Assembly: GCF_000024545.1 (NCBI RefSeq)
Contig: NC_013947.1
Location: forward strand, 992,001 to 1,056,000
Origin: Stackebrandtia nassauensis DSM 44728
Lineage (GTDB): Bacteria; Actinomycetota; Actinomycetes; Mycobacteriales; Micromonosporaceae
Length of the DNA: 64,000 bases
Reading direction: 5' to 3'
Below the pieces are notes generated by a model that saw only the letters and a list, made by a program, of their open reading frames with translations, was not told the origin of the DNA and made no database searches. This document shows, piece by piece, positions 18,823-27,125 of the stretch; the stretch's first letter is position 1; the number at the start of each line of letters is the position of its first letter. The translations under genes and the position numbers were made by a program.

Positions 18823-19863
18823 CTAGCAGTCGGTGGACATCGCCTCGCTGAGCCATTTGACCGCCAACGGATACCGGTACTCGATGCCGCCGTGCCCACC
18901 GTCGAACAGTTCGAAGTGGACCTTCTCGTCGGGTATCCCGGCCGTCGACACCGCCCGCCGGAAGGCCATCGCCCCGGCGTCGAGGTGGAACTCGTCCCGG
19001 TTCCCGGCGTCGATCCACAGTGCCCGCATGGAGCGCAGTGCCTCGGCGTACTCGGGCTTGGCGGCCATCAGCACCGGATCCCAGTCCAGCCAACGCTGCC
19101 AGACCTCGGGGACCAGCGCCCCTATCTCGTCGAACGGCAGCCGCACGGTGCCGTCGGCGTCGGCGGAATAGGCCGCGGCGTACGCGTACACCTCCATGAG
19201 TTCGAGGTCGTTGGCCTTGGTGCCGGGGACGCGGCCGCGGAACTCGGCGAGGAACCTGTCGTAGGAGCCGTCGTAGGCGTCGCGCAGCATCCGGAACCGC
19301 TCGGGCAACTCGGCGCGGTAACTGGTCTCGAAGAGTGCGTCACCGGCGTGGGTGGCCAGGGCGCCGAACAGGTCGGGGCGCAGCATCGGGGTGACCATGG
19401 CGGCGAACCCGCCGGTGGACTTTCCGGCTACCGCCCGGTGGTCGCGATCGGCGATCGTCCGAAAGTGAGCGTCCACCCACGGCACCACCTCCTCACACAG
19501 ATACGTGTGGTACCTGCCGGTGGCCGGCGAGTCCAGGTTCTGACTGCCGCCCAACGAAGTCCAGCCGTCTGAGTACACGACGATGGCCGGTGGCGTGTCG
19601 CCCGAGGCGAAGGCCGCGTCGACCACCTCCGGAATCGCCTGGCGGAACGGCATCCGGTTGAAGAACATTCCGATGTGGCCGGTGTATCCGGGCAGCCAGA
19701 AGATCGTCGGATACCGGCGGCCGGGCTCGTCGTCGTAGCCGGGCGGCAGGTGCACCAGCACCGGACGCAGGTGCGGATCGCCGAGTGGGTTGTCCCGCAA
19801 CACGACGCTGTCGATCGTGTGCTGTTCGACGCGTCCGGCCAACTCGGCCGACCATGGCAACAT
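18823..19863 (-). CDS. Alpha/beta-hydrolase, FrmB/esterase-D-like
   Basis: A 346-aa putative serine esterase. The nucleophile elbow is GKSTGGFAAM with Ser149; the oxyanion region is TIFWLPGYTGHIG, and a C-terminal histidine lies in FDGGHGGIEYRYP. This layout resembles the enterochelin-esterase/FrmB group. A good ribosome site (AAGGAGA) precedes the ATG. The start lies inside the continuing frame of the Lrp-type regulator gene, in a different frame. It has no evident signal peptide, so it is probably cytoplasmic. Confidence 0.85.
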   Translation of the reverse strand: MLPWSAELAGRVEQHTIDSVVLRDNPLGDPHLRPVLVHLPPGYDDEPGRRYPTIFWLPGYTGHIGMFFNRMPFRQAIPEVVDAAFASGDTPPAIVVYSDGWTSLGGSQNLDSPATGRYHTYLCEEVVPWVDAHFRTIADRDHRAVAGKSTGGFAAMVTPMLRPDLFGALATHAGDALFETSYRAELPERFRMLRDAYDGSYDRFLAEFRGRVPGTKANDLELMEVYAYAAAYSADADGTVRLPFDEIGALVPEVWQRWLDWDPVLMAAKPEYAEALRSMRALWIDAGNRDEFHLDAGAMAFRRAVSTAGIPDEKVHFELFDGGHGGIEYRYPLAVKWLSEAMSTDC

Positions 19864-20345
19864 AACCGTTCTCCTTCGGGTTGGGCGGCGTCAATGCTCA
19901 CCGGTCGTTCCATCATGGTGCGCAACACGATGGTGGTGTTGGTGCCCGACACCGGCGGAATGGCCCGGACGCGTTCGATGACGTCGGCGAGTTCCTCGGT
20001 GTCGGCGACGCGCACCTTCAGCAGGTAGCAGTCGTCGCCCGCCACCTGATGCACCTCCAGCACACAACTCTCGGCCGCCAGTCGTTCGTTGATGAGCGCC
20101 TTCGCGCCCTCGGCGTACTCGAAGCGCAGCGTGATGAACGCGGCGGTGCCCGCGTCCACACTGGCGGGATCGAGGCTGGCGTGATAGCCGCTGATCACGC
20201 CGTCGTTCTCCAGCCGCTGCACCCGGTCGCGCACCGACGGCTCGGACAGGCCGACCTCGCGGGCGAGCGCCCGCACGGTCTGGCGGCCGTCGGCGGTCAA
20301 CGCCCGCAGGATCGTCCGATCGACCTCGTCAAGCGGTTTCGTCAT
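19428..20345 (-). CDS. Lrp/AsnC-family regulator whose frame reads on into the esterase gene
   Basis: The first 150 or so codons encode a normal Lrp/AsnC regulator: an HTH at about 5-55 (LDEVDRTILRALTADGR, LSEPSVRDRVQRLE) and a RAM ligand-binding domain to about residue 150 (VLRTMMERPVSI). No stop follows. The frame stays open for about 145 further codons, to base 19428, inside the esterase gene in another frame. The extra tail is Arg/Thr/Ser-rich and looks like an out-of-frame shadow. It may be a long overlap, a lost stop or a sequencing frameshift. It is transcribed divergently from the EamA gene, which may be its target. Confidence 0.8.
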   Translation of the reverse strand: MTKPLDEVDRTILRALTADGRQTVRALAREVGLSEPSVRDRVQRLENDGVISGYHASLDPASVDAGTAAFITLRFEYAEGAKALINERLAAESCVLEVHQVAGDDCYLLKVRVADTEELADVIERVRAIPPVSGTNTTIVLRTMMERPVSIDAAQPEGERLCCHGRPSWPDASNSTRSTASCCGTTHSAIRTCVRCWCTCRPATTTSPAAGIRRSSGCPDTPATSECSSTGCRSARRFRRWSTRPSPRATRHRPSSCTQTAGLRWAAVRTWTRRPPAGTTRICVRRWCRGWTLTFGRSPIATTGR

Positions 20346-20446
20346 GGCGAAAATTACCTTTCCTGGCATTCAAGCCTAATATAAGATCAGGATTCTGACA
20401 ATCTTGGCTAATTTAATGAGGCAAAGTGATATCGAAACCTAATTTC
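20346..20446. promoter_or_regulatory. AT-rich divergent control region of lrp-like and eamA genes
   Basis: The 101-bp gap is strikingly A+T-rich for this genome and contains repeated CCTAAT/GGCTAATTTAAT-type tracts (for example 20373-20380 and 20406-20415). This resembles Lrp-type operators, and Lrp/AsnC regulators commonly control a divergent exporter gene. No base-specific operator can be fixed from sequence alone. Confidence 0.5.
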
Positions 20447-22006
20447 ATGTCATCGCCTACGGTGTTGCCCTGGCTGGCGCTGTTCACCGTATGGATCTTC
20501 TGGGGATCGACGTACCTCGGTATCCAGTTCGCGGTGGAGACGATCCCGCCGCTGCTGATGGCCGGTTTCCGGTACCTGCTGGCGGGCGCGGTCATGTTCG
20601 CGATCGTCGGACCCCGGCACGCGCGCGGCCCCAACCGGCCCACCCCACGGCAGTGGCGCTCCATGGTCATCGTCGCGGTCCTGCTGCTCGTGGGCGGCAA
20701 CGGCCTGCTCAGTGTGGGGGAGACCAGCATCGACTCCGGACTCGCGGCCCTCATCGTCGCGACCGTTCCGGTGTGGATGCTGCTGATCGACGCGGCGGTC
20801 AACCGGAGCCGGATCACCGTCACGATGGCCATCGCGCTGGCCCTGGGCACGGCGGGCGTCGGCGTGCTGGTCGGCGGCCCCGGCTCCCGCGTCGACCTCT
20901 TCGGCGCGATCGTCGTCCTCATCGGAGCACTGAGCTGGGCGAGTGGAACCGTCTACGCCCGCCGGGCCCCGCAGCCCAAGCACCCGCTCGTGGTGGCGTC
21001 GCTGCAGATGATCGCGGGCGGCGTGGTGCTGATCCTCGTGGCCGCCGTGACCGGCGAGTTCGGACGGCTCGAACTCGCCGCGATATCGGCCCGTTCGATC
21101 GCCGGATTCGGCTGGCTGGTCGTGGCGGGCTCCATGCTCGCCTTCACCGCCTACGGCTACGCCAACGCCAACCTGCCCACCAGCACCGTCGCCACCTACG
21201 CCTACGTCAACCCGGTCGTCGCGGTGGTGCTGGGCGTCCTGCTCGGCGACGAGTCGCTCAGCGCCAACCTGCTGCTCGGCGGCGGCATCATCGTCAGCGC
21301 CGTGGTCCTCATCGTCGGCGGCCAGGCCGCGAAACGCCGCGAGAAGCCACGGCCCCGCGAGGTCCACCGGCAAGCGTTACGTTGGTACCGAAGGCATCCG
21401 GAAGCGCAAAGGAGTCGTCGCCACATGTTCGCCACCCGACACACCACCAAACTCCCCGCCGACGAGGCCCTCCCCGGACGCCCCGGCCCGCTGCTCGACC
21501 CGTCCGACCGCAACGCCGCCCTGGGCACCCCGCTGCTGGGTCCCTACCCCGACGGCATGGAGATCGCCGAGTTCGGCGTCGACTGCTTCTGGGGCGGCGA
21601 AGCCCAGTTCTGGGACGTCCCCGGCGTATGGACGACCGTCGCGGGATTCCAGGGTGGACACACACCCAACCCGCTCGCCGACGAGATCCTCAGCCACCGC
21701 ACCGGCCACACCGAAGCGGTGCGGGTCGTCTTCGACCCGGCGAAGACCTCCTACGAGAAACTGCTGGCCGTGTTCTGGTGCTCCGAGGACCCCACCCGCC
21801 GCGTCGACATGCGCGGGCACGGCCGCTCGGCCATCTTCACCCAGGACGCGGGACAGCTGGCCAAGGCCGAAGCCTCCCGCAAGGTGTACCAACGCGAACT
21901 CGACCGACGCGGCTACGGCGCGATCATCACCGAGATCCTGTCGGCACAGGAGTTCCCGTTCTATCCGGCGCAGCTACGCCACCAACAGCACCTGGCGCGC
22001 CACTGA
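20447..22006 (+). CDS. EamA/DMT-family transporter in frame with a C-terminal MsrA-like domain
   Basis: The first 305 residues or so form a 10-helix EamA-type drug/metabolite exporter (FWGSTYLGIQFAVETIPP; second repeat ending VSAVVLIVGGQAAKRR). With no stop, the frame continues through an Arg-rich linker into a peptide-methionine sulfoxide reductase A-like domain from about residue 327. A separate start for the second domain is likely (see next entry). The ATG at 20447 fits homologues better than the GTG at 20426. A divergent Lrp/AsnC regulator suggests amino-acid or metabolite efflux. Whether a fused 519-aa protein is made is uncertain. Confidence 0.8.
   Translation: MSSPTVLPWLALFTVWIFWGSTYLGIQFAVETIPPLLMAGFRYLLAGAVMFAIVGPRHARGPNRPTPRQWRSMVIVAVLLLVGGNGLLSVGETSIDSGLAALIVATVPVWMLLIDAAVNRSRITVTMAIALALGTAGVGVLVGGPGSRVDLFGAIVVLIGALSWASGTVYARRAPQPKHPLVVASLQMIAGGVVLILVAAVTGEFGRLELAAISARSIAGFGWLVVAGSMLAFTAYGYANANLPTSTVATYAYVNPVVAVVLGVLLGDESLSANLLLGGGIIVSAVVLIVGGQAAKRREKPRPREVHRQALRWYRRHPEAQRSRRHMFATRHTTKLPADEALPGRPGPLLDPSDRNAALGTPLLGPYPDGMEIAEFGVDCFWGGEAQFWDVPGVWTTVAGFQGGHTPNPLADEILSHRTGHTEAVRVVFDPAKTSYEKLLAVFWCSEDPTRRVDMRGHGRSAIFTQDAGQLAKAEASRKVYQRELDRRGYGAIITEILSAQEFPFYPAQLRHQQHLARH
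21425..22006 (+). CDS. Divergent MsrA (methionine-S-sulfoxide reductase)-like protein, probable internal start
   Basis: From the ATG at 21425, preceded by AAAGGAG, a 193-aa MsrA-like protein can be made. Its N-terminus MFATRHTTKLPADEALPGRP matches the usual start of actinobacterial MsrA. The catalytic cysteine is kept in DCFWGGEAQFW, as are TPNPLADEI and the GHTEAV glutamate. The conserved DxGTQYRS pocket is replaced by MRGHGRSAIF, losing the expected Asp and Tyr. The C-terminal resolving-cysteine tail is absent, as the protein ends at HQQHLARH. It may be a low-activity or repurposed paralogue. Confidence 0.7.
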   Translation: MFATRHTTKLPADEALPGRPGPLLDPSDRNAALGTPLLGPYPDGMEIAEFGVDCFWGGEAQFWDVPGVWTTVAGFQGGHTPNPLADEILSHRTGHTEAVRVVFDPAKTSYEKLLAVFWCSEDPTRRVDMRGHGRSAIFTQDAGQLAKAEASRKVYQRELDRRGYGAIITEILSAQEFPFYPAQLRHQQHLARH

Positions 22007-22027
22007 CTCGGCGGCGCGCCGCCAGCC

Positions 22028-23272
22028 TCACAGCCGTTCGATGACCATCGCCATGCCCTGGCCGCCGCCGACGCACATCGTCTCCAGCCCGTATCGGCCA
22101 CCGGTGCGCTGCAAACCGTGCAGCAGCGTGCCGGTGATGCGGGCGCCGGTCATGCCGAACGGGTGCCCCACCGCGATGGCTCCACCGTGGACGTTGAGCT
22201 TCTCCAGCGGCACCCCGAGGTCCTGGTACGACGGGATCACCTGCGCGGCGAAGGCCTCGTTGATCTCCACCAGGTCCATGTCGTCGATGCCCAACCCCGC
22301 CCGGGCCAGCGCCTGCCACGACGCCTCGACCGGGCCGATGCCCATGATCTCCGGCGACATCGCGGTGACCCCGGTCGACACGATCCGGGCCAGCGGCGTG
22401 ATCCCCAGCTCGGCGGCCTTGGTGTCGCTCATGACGATCACCGCGGCAGCGCCGTCGTTGAGCGGACAGCAGTTGCCCGCCGTGACCCGGCCGTCCGGCC
22501 GGAACACCGGCTTCAGACCCGACACGGCCTCCAGCGTCACGCCCGCGCGCGGCCCGTCATCGGTGGCGACGACGGTGCCGTCGGGCAGCGTCACCGGGGT
22601 GATCTCCTCGGCCCAGAAGCCGTCCGCGATGGCCTTCTCGGCGAGGTTCTGCGAACGCACCCCGAAGGCGTCCATCTCGGCGCGGGTCACCCCGCGCGCC
22701 AGCGCCAGGTTCTCGGCCGTCTGCCCCATCGCCAGGTAGATGTCCGGCACCTCACCCGACTCACGCGGGTCGTCCCAGCCGACGGCGCCGTTCTCAGCCC
22801 GATGCGCCGAACGCTCGCGGGCCGCGTCGAAGACCGGGTTCTGCCAGCCGCCGCCCACCTGCGCCTGCACCGGTTCCGGCAGGCCGTCGGAATTGCCGCG
22901 CCCGTACCGCGACACGGCCTCCACCCCGGCGGAGATGAACACGTCACCCTCACCGGCCTTGATCGCGTGCGCGGCCATCCGGGTCGTCTGCAGCGACGAG
23001 GCGCAGTAGCGGGTGAGCGTCGCGGCGGGCAGGTGGTCGTATCCCAACAGGACGGACACCACCCGGCCCATGTTGAAACCGGCCTCACCGCCGGGCAGTC
23101 CGCAACCCAGGTACAGGTCGTCGATGATGGCCGGATCCAGATCCGGCACCTTGTCCAGCGCGGCGCGCACCGCCGTGGCGGCCAGGTCGTCCGGACGCAG
23201 ATCCTTCAGGGAACCCTTGACGGCGCGCCCGATGGGAGTGCGGGCGGTCGCGACGATGACGGCTTCAGTCAT
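22028..23272 (-). CDS. Acetyl-CoA C-acyltransferase (thiolase)
   Basis: A 414-aa thiolase of fatty-acid beta-oxidation or acetoacetyl-CoA metabolism. The acyl-accepting cysteine is C90 in LTRYCASSLQTT. The C-terminal block has VHGGAIAVGHPFGMTGAR with the active-site His, and METMCVGGGQG-type sequence (TMCVGGGQGMAM) with the second catalytic cysteine. The chosen start is MTEAVIVATARTPIG; the open frame beyond it only shadows the divergent epimerase gene. It is a stand-alone gene here without a FadB partner. Confidence 0.95.
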   Translation of the reverse strand: MTEAVIVATARTPIGRAVKGSLKDLRPDDLAATAVRAALDKVPDLDPAIIDDLYLGCGLPGGEAGFNMGRVVSVLLGYDHLPAATLTRYCASSLQTTRMAAHAIKAGEGDVFISAGVEAVSRYGRGNSDGLPEPVQAQVGGGWQNPVFDAARERSAHRAENGAVGWDDPRESGEVPDIYLAMGQTAENLALARGVTRAEMDAFGVRSQNLAEKAIADGFWAEEITPVTLPDGTVVATDDGPRAGVTLEAVSGLKPVFRPDGRVTAGNCCPLNDGAAAVIVMSDTKAAELGITPLARIVSTGVTAMSPEIMGIGPVEASWQALARAGLGIDDMDLVEINEAFAAQVIPSYQDLGVPLEKLNVHGGAIAVGHPFGMTGARITGTLLHGLQRTGGRYGLETMCVGGGQGMAMVIERL

Positions 23273-23326
23273 GGTGCGAACCCTACCCGCGTACCATGGC
23301 GGCGGCCGTAAACAGGAGGAGCAAGA

Positions 23327-24220
23327 GTGGACGTCAACACCATCGTTGTCACCGGCGGCGCCGGATTCGTCGGCAGCCAGCTGATCCGGGGACTGGTCGA
23401 GAAGTATCCGAGGGCGGCCATCGTGTCGATCGACAACTACTTCACCGGCCGCCGCGACGCCCACATCGACAACCCCCGCGTCACCTACGTGGAGGACTCC
23501 ACCGTCAACATCAACAAACTGTGGGCCAACTCCGAGTTCGGCAAACCCGACCTGGTGTTCCACCTCGGCGAGTACGCCCGCATCCCGCAGTCCTTCGACG
23601 AACCCGACCTGGTGTGGGAGTACAACACCTGGGGGACCAAGGAAGTCGTCAAGTTCTGCACCGACAACCAGGCCCGGCTCATCTACGCTGGTTCCAGCTC
23701 CAAGTTCGGCAACGACGGCCAGGACGAACACCTCAACCCCTACGCGTGGACCAAGGCCAAGAACGGCGAACTGATCCGCAACTACGGCGACTGGTACGGC
23801 CTCGACTACGTCATCACCTACTTCTACAACGTCTACGGCCCCGGCCAGATCGAACAGGGCCGCTACGCGACCGTCATCGGCATCTTCGAGCGGCAGTACA
23901 AGGACGGCGAACCGCTGACCGTCGTCGAACCCGGCACCCAGACCCGCGACTTCACCCACATCGACGACACCGTCGCCGGACTGCTGGTCTGCGCCGAACA
24001 CGGCAAGGGCGACGGCTACCTCATCGGTGCCGGACACGAATGGCCGATGCTGGACGTCGCCAAGATGTTCGGCACCGAGTACACGCTGATCCCCGCCAAA
24101 CGCGGCGAACGGGTGCGCGGCGAAGCCGACAACGCGAAGGTGCGGGCGCTCGGCTGGGAACCGCGACAGTCCCTCGACCGCTACATCGCCGAGTTCGTGG
24201 CCCGCACCCCGCGCGGTTGA
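23327..24220 (+). CDS. NAD-dependent epimerase/dehydratase (NDP-sugar, SDR family)
   Basis: A 297-aa extended SDR enzyme. The dinucleotide loop is VVTGGAGFVGSQL at the N-terminus, and the catalytic pair is YAWTKAK at about residue 143 with a preceding serine motif (YAGSSSKFGN). NVYGPGQ and RDFTHIDDTV are typical of UDP-glucose/UDP-glucuronate epimerases. It probably supplies an activated sugar for envelope glycans. GTG start with AGGAGG a few bases upstream; divergent from the thiolase. Confidence 0.9.
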   Translation: MDVNTIVVTGGAGFVGSQLIRGLVEKYPRAAIVSIDNYFTGRRDAHIDNPRVTYVEDSTVNINKLWANSEFGKPDLVFHLGEYARIPQSFDEPDLVWEYNTWGTKEVVKFCTDNQARLIYAGSSSKFGNDGQDEHLNPYAWTKAKNGELIRNYGDWYGLDYVITYFYNVYGPGQIEQGRYATVIGIFERQYKDGEPLTVVEPGTQTRDFTHIDDTVAGLLVCAEHGKGDGYLIGAGHEWPMLDVAKMFGTEYTLIPAKRGERVRGEADNAKVRALGWEPRQSLDRYIAEFVARTPRG

Positions 24221-24227
24221 CGCGAAG

Positions 24228-24728
24228 CTATGAGCGGTAGTTCGTGAACTGAAGCGCCACGTCGAAGTCGGCCTTCTTCAGCATCGCGATGACCGACTGC
24301 AGGTCGTCGCGTTTCTTGGCCGTGACCCGGATCTGGTCACCCTGAATCTGGGTCTGGACGCCCTTGGGGCCCTCGTCCCGGATGGCCTTGTTGATCTTCT
24401 TGGCCACGTCCTGCTCGATGCCCTGCTTCAACGCGCAGTCGATCTTGCTGGTCTTGCCCGAGGCGCGGGGCTCACCGGCCTCCATGGCCTTCAACGAGAT
24501 ACCGCGCTTGATCAGCTTGTCCTTGAAGACGTCCAGGGCCGCCTTGACCCGGTCCTCGGTCTCGGCGGTCAGCACCACCGCCTCGTCCCCGCTGCGTTCG
24601 ATACCGGCACCGGTACCCCGAAAGTCGAACCGGGTGGACAGTTCCTTCGACGTCTGGTTGATCGCGTTGTCGAGCTCGGCGGAATCGAGCTCACTGACGA
24701 TGTCGAACGACGGATTTGCCACGGTCAT
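24228..24728 (-). CDS. YajQ-family nucleotide-binding protein
   Basis: A 166-aa YajQ-type protein. It starts close to the family signature [11 protein letters not shown], has the two ferredoxin-like halves, and ends in [11 protein letters not shown] as expected. Family members bind tRNA or nucleotides, and in some bacteria cyclic di-GMP; which applies here is unknown. It converges on the epimerase with a 7-bp gap. An alternative GTG two codons downstream would give the shorter, more usual N-terminus. Confidence 0.93.
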   Translation of the reverse strand: MTVANPSFDIVSELDSAELDNAINQTSKELSTRFDFRGTGAGIERSGDEAVVLTAETEDRVKAALDVFKDKLIKRGISLKAMEAGEPRASGKTSKIDCALKQGIEQDVAKKINKAIRDEGPKGVQTQIQGDQIRVTAKKRDDLQSVIAMLKKADFDVALQFTNYRS

Positions 24729-24820
24729 GCCTCCAGCGGATGGTTTTCGGGAAACACCCGAGCCTAACGCCGACGCCCAACGCCTTGGCAATCGGTTGAC
24801 TGGGGACACATACTCGGAAG

Positions 24821-25804
24821 ATGTCCTCGCCCCGCTCGCGAACCCCGCTGCGCCGCGTCACCTACGTTCTGTTGTGGATCATGGTGCTCGGCTGGGCCCT
24901 GTTCACCGGCTGGCGGCTGTTCGGCGCCGAGGTGGCCTGGCCCGTCGCCGTCGTCATCTCCTACACCCCCTACATCGCCGCCGCGATCCTCATCCCCATC
25001 GCCGTGGCCGTCTGGCTGCGCACCATCGCGCTGCTGACCGTCCTGGTGGTGTGCGCGTGCGCGCTCGTCGTCGTGCTGATGCCACGCTTCTTCGCCGACG
25101 GCGATGGCGCCGGTGACGGCCCCCAACTGCGCGTCATGACCGCCAACGTCCTCACCGGCGACGCCGACCTCGACGCGATCGCCGACCTCGTCGTCGACAA
25201 CAAGATCGACGTCCTCACGGTCCTGGAACTCGACGCCGACGCGGTCGACAAACTCGCCAAAACCGAAGTGGCCGACCAACTCCCACACCAAGTCCTCAAA
25301 CCCGCCGACAAGGCGGCCGGAACCGGCATCTACTCCCGCCACGAACTCACCGAGAACGACGAACTCGCCGTCGACGGCCTCTTCTACAACCCCGCCGCCA
25401 CCATCGACGTCCCCAAAGCCGGTGACGTCGAATTCGTCGCGGTCCACCCCTCCCCGCCCATCAACCCCGACCGCACCCGCCACTGGCGCCACGACCTCCG
25501 CGCCCTCCCACCGGCCCCCACCGACGGCACCCCCCGCATCCTGGCGGGCGACTTCAACGCCACCCTCGACCACCGAATCCTCCGCGACCTCATCGCCATG
25601 GGCTACACCGACGCGGCCGACGCCACCGGCTCCGGCCTCACCGGCACCTGGCCCACCGACAAGAACTTCCCACCCAAGGTCACCATCGACCACGTCCTCA
25701 CCAGCACCGGCATCACCCCCACCACCTACGCCACCCACACCATCCCCAACAGCGACCACCGCGCCCTCACCACCACGATGACCCTTCCCAAGCCCGACGA
25801 CTAA
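24821..25804 (+). CDS. Membrane-anchored endonuclease/exonuclease/phosphatase-fold protein
   Basis: A 327-aa protein with three N-terminal membrane helices (about 13-90) and a C-terminal EEP (DNase I-like) domain. Motifs include [10 protein letters not shown], the metal-ligand region [23 protein letters not shown] with the catalytic Asp/Asn, and the terminal IPNSDHRAL histidine. Such proteins are often annotated as secreted or membrane-bound phosphodiesterases; the substrate is unknown. It stands alone just before the tRNA-Tyr gene. Confidence 0.87.
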   Translation: MSSPRSRTPLRRVTYVLLWIMVLGWALFTGWRLFGAEVAWPVAVVISYTPYIAAAILIPIAVAVWLRTIALLTVLVVCACALVVVLMPRFFADGDGAGDGPQLRVMTANVLTGDADLDAIADLVVDNKIDVLTVLELDADAVDKLAKTEVADQLPHQVLKPADKAAGTGIYSRHELTENDELAVDGLFYNPAATIDVPKAGDVEFVAVHPSPPINPDRTRHWRHDLRALPPAPTDGTPRILAGDFNATLDHRILRDLIAMGYTDAADATGSGLTGTWPTDKNFPPKVTIDHVLTSTGITPTTYATHTIPNSDHRALTTTMTLPKPDD

Positions 25805-25876
25805 CCCAGTTGCGCCCCCGCCCAGGCTTGTGGTTATCCTTCTTCGGCGCGGTCGTCCACGGACGCCCGACAACAC

Positions 25877-25958
25877 GGCGCGTTGCCCGAGTGGCCAAAG
25901 GGATCGGTCTGTAAAACCGCTGGCTCCGCCTACACTGGTTCGAATCCAGTACGCGCCA
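25877..25958 (+). tRNA. tRNA-Tyr (anticodon GTA)
   Basis: An 82-nt class II tRNA. The acceptor stem pairs GGCGCGT with ACGCGCC. The anticodon loop CTGTAAA carries GTA, a variable arm follows (CTGGCTCCGCC region), and the T loop is GGTTCGAATCC. CCA is not encoded in full; the discriminator is A. Its 3' 51 bases lie inside an integration repeat, so the element restores the gene on insertion. Confidence 0.96.
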
Positions 25959-25959
25959 C
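25908..25959 (+). repeat. attL core (tRNA-Tyr 3' end)
   Basis: A 52-bp sequence from the anticodon loop to the 3' end of tRNA-Tyr, repeated without mismatch at 41689-41740. The offset is 15,781 bp, which gives the element's unit length. Weaker identity extends to 26032. Confidence 0.95.
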
Positions 25960-25971
25960 AGCTCGTGAAAC

Positions 25972-26003
25972 GGCCCCCGACCTGGGAAACCAGTCCGGGG
26001 GCC
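25972..26003 (+). terminator. tRNA-Tyr terminator supplied by the element
   Basis: GGCCCCCG pairs with CGGGGGCC around a 2x2 internal loop and an inner CTGG-GAAA-CCAG hairpin, followed by TTTCG. The matching copy outside attR has a paired base swap in the inner stem (see 41753-41784). Confidence 0.85.
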
Positions 26004-26032
26004 TTTCGTATGCCTGTGCGACTGAGCGCAAG

Positions 26033-26482
26033 CCGATGCGATCGGATGCAGCTGTCCGGGACGAGGGCGGGACGAAGAATCCGTGCGAGCCTGCGAATGC
26101 CCTAAAGCGACACTCCTTGTTCTCGGAGCTGTGGAGTTCAACTCGGCACCGCCGTTGGCGGCGTTACCCCGGTGACATTGGTGACTATGGTGACAGAATT
26201 CCCGAAACTCGACCTTGACCAGCAAAAACACTCGCTCAACAAGCGTTGACAGAATGGCGACAAAATAGGGCTCGCGTTGACAGAGAAAACCCGCCAACCG
26301 ACATCGCGAAGCTATGACCAGGGATAACCCTCTGAGGGCAATTCTCGGCGCCAAACTCGGATGCATCCTTACTCGGATATACCTCGAACGACGCGCAACC
26401 GCGCCTCGGCGACTGATGTGGGTTAAATCGGTCGGACTTCGGATCCGCCACAAGCCCCGTGCGGGCCGGTAGCATCGAAGCC
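26033..26482. other. Non-coding left end of the element, containing one 106-bp repeat copy
   Basis: No convincing gene is seen here. It holds the left copy of the 106-bp dispersed repeat (26163-26268) and an extra GTTGACAGA at 26275-26283. The rest shows nothing recognisable. It precedes the PIN-like gene pair. Confidence 0.6.
26163..26268 (-). repeat. 106-bp dispersed repeat, copy 1 (inverted)
   Basis: Reverse complement of the repeat at 27126-27231, with the same length and with both ends strongly conserved; the middle is divergent. It carries GGTGAC units at 9-bp spacing and GTTGACAGAATGGCGACAAA at the other end. With copy 2 it brackets the gene pair at 26483-27075 as long inverted repeats. 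Confidence 0.85.
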
Positions 26483-26677
26483 ATGACAACCGAGCCGACC
26501 GCCACGCCCGCTGGCGCCGAGATCCTTACGGCGATCGGCGCCGAACCCGACCCCCAGCGACGCGAACACGTCCAACGGGTCCTGTCCGATCACCGCGACC
26601 GCCGCGACCCGGCCGCCGAGGCCGCGATGCGCGAGCGCCTGGGATTGCCGCCCGCATCGCAGCGGACCGCCGCGTGA
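26483..26677 (+). CDS. Small protein paired with a PIN-like protein (antitoxin candidate)
   Basis: A 64-aa acidic/basic helical protein (MTTEPTATPAGAEILTAIGA...). Its arginine-rich centre (HVQRVLSDHRDRRDP) resembles short antitoxin-like or coupling proteins, but no named family is recognised. It overlaps the next gene by GTGA, so they form a two-gene unit. The genome-typical high G+C contrasts with the cargo downstream. Antitoxin function is inference from size, order and overlap. Confidence 0.55.
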   Translation: MTTEPTATPAGAEILTAIGAEPDPQRREHVQRVLSDHRDRRDPAAEAAMRERLGLPPASQRTAA

Positions 26678-27075
26678 CCGATCGCGACATCCACATCGTG
26701 CTGGATGCCTCGTCCATCGCCGCGTTCGCACGCGGATCAGTATCGGTCGGGGAAACCCTCGCCCTGGTCGCCGACGCCAGCGCCGCGATCGGTCTTCCCG
26801 TGCTGAGTCTGGCCACCGCCAAACTCACCGTTGACGACGACCACCTCATTGACTTCCTGGTTGACCACGCCGCCGCCGAAGTCCTCACGGCCACAACGGA
26901 ATGGCGGGCACTAGCCGCGGCTACCGCTGATGTCGGACGTATCGACGCCGCCGACGCCGCGTTGGCCACCATCGATTCTGGCGCCGACCTGCTGACTGCC
27001 CAACCGGGTCTATACGCGGGACTCTTGCCGCCCGAGCGCATCATCCCTGTCGACGAGATCACCGACCAGCAGTAG
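26674..27075 (+). CDS. PIN-like domain protein (toxin candidate)
   Basis: A 133-aa protein. The first acidic motif is IVLDASSIAAFARGS, a later glutamate lies in TATTEWRALA, and the C-terminal acidic motif is RIDAADAALATIDSGADLLTA, the arrangement of PIN-fold nucleases. The GTG start overlaps the upstream small gene. Together they look like a type II toxin-antitoxin pair that stabilises the element, though conservation of all four PIN acids is not certain. Both genes lie between the two inverted 106-bp repeats. Confidence 0.6.
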   Translation: MTDRDIHIVLDASSIAAFARGSVSVGETLALVADASAAIGLPVLSLATAKLTVDDDHLIDFLVDHAAAEVLTATTEWRALAAATADVGRIDAADAALATIDSGADLLTAQPGLYAGLLPPERIIPVDEITDQQ

Positions 27076-27125
27076 CCCAATACCCGCCCGTGCCATCGGC
27101 GAAGCGAATTCTGTCTACGCCAGTC

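Noticed and set aside
22028-24037. 669-codon minus-strand thiolase frame extending upstream of 23272
   Set aside because: The extra N-terminal part is opposite the epimerase gene and has no thiolase features; MTEAVIVATARTPIG is the proper start.
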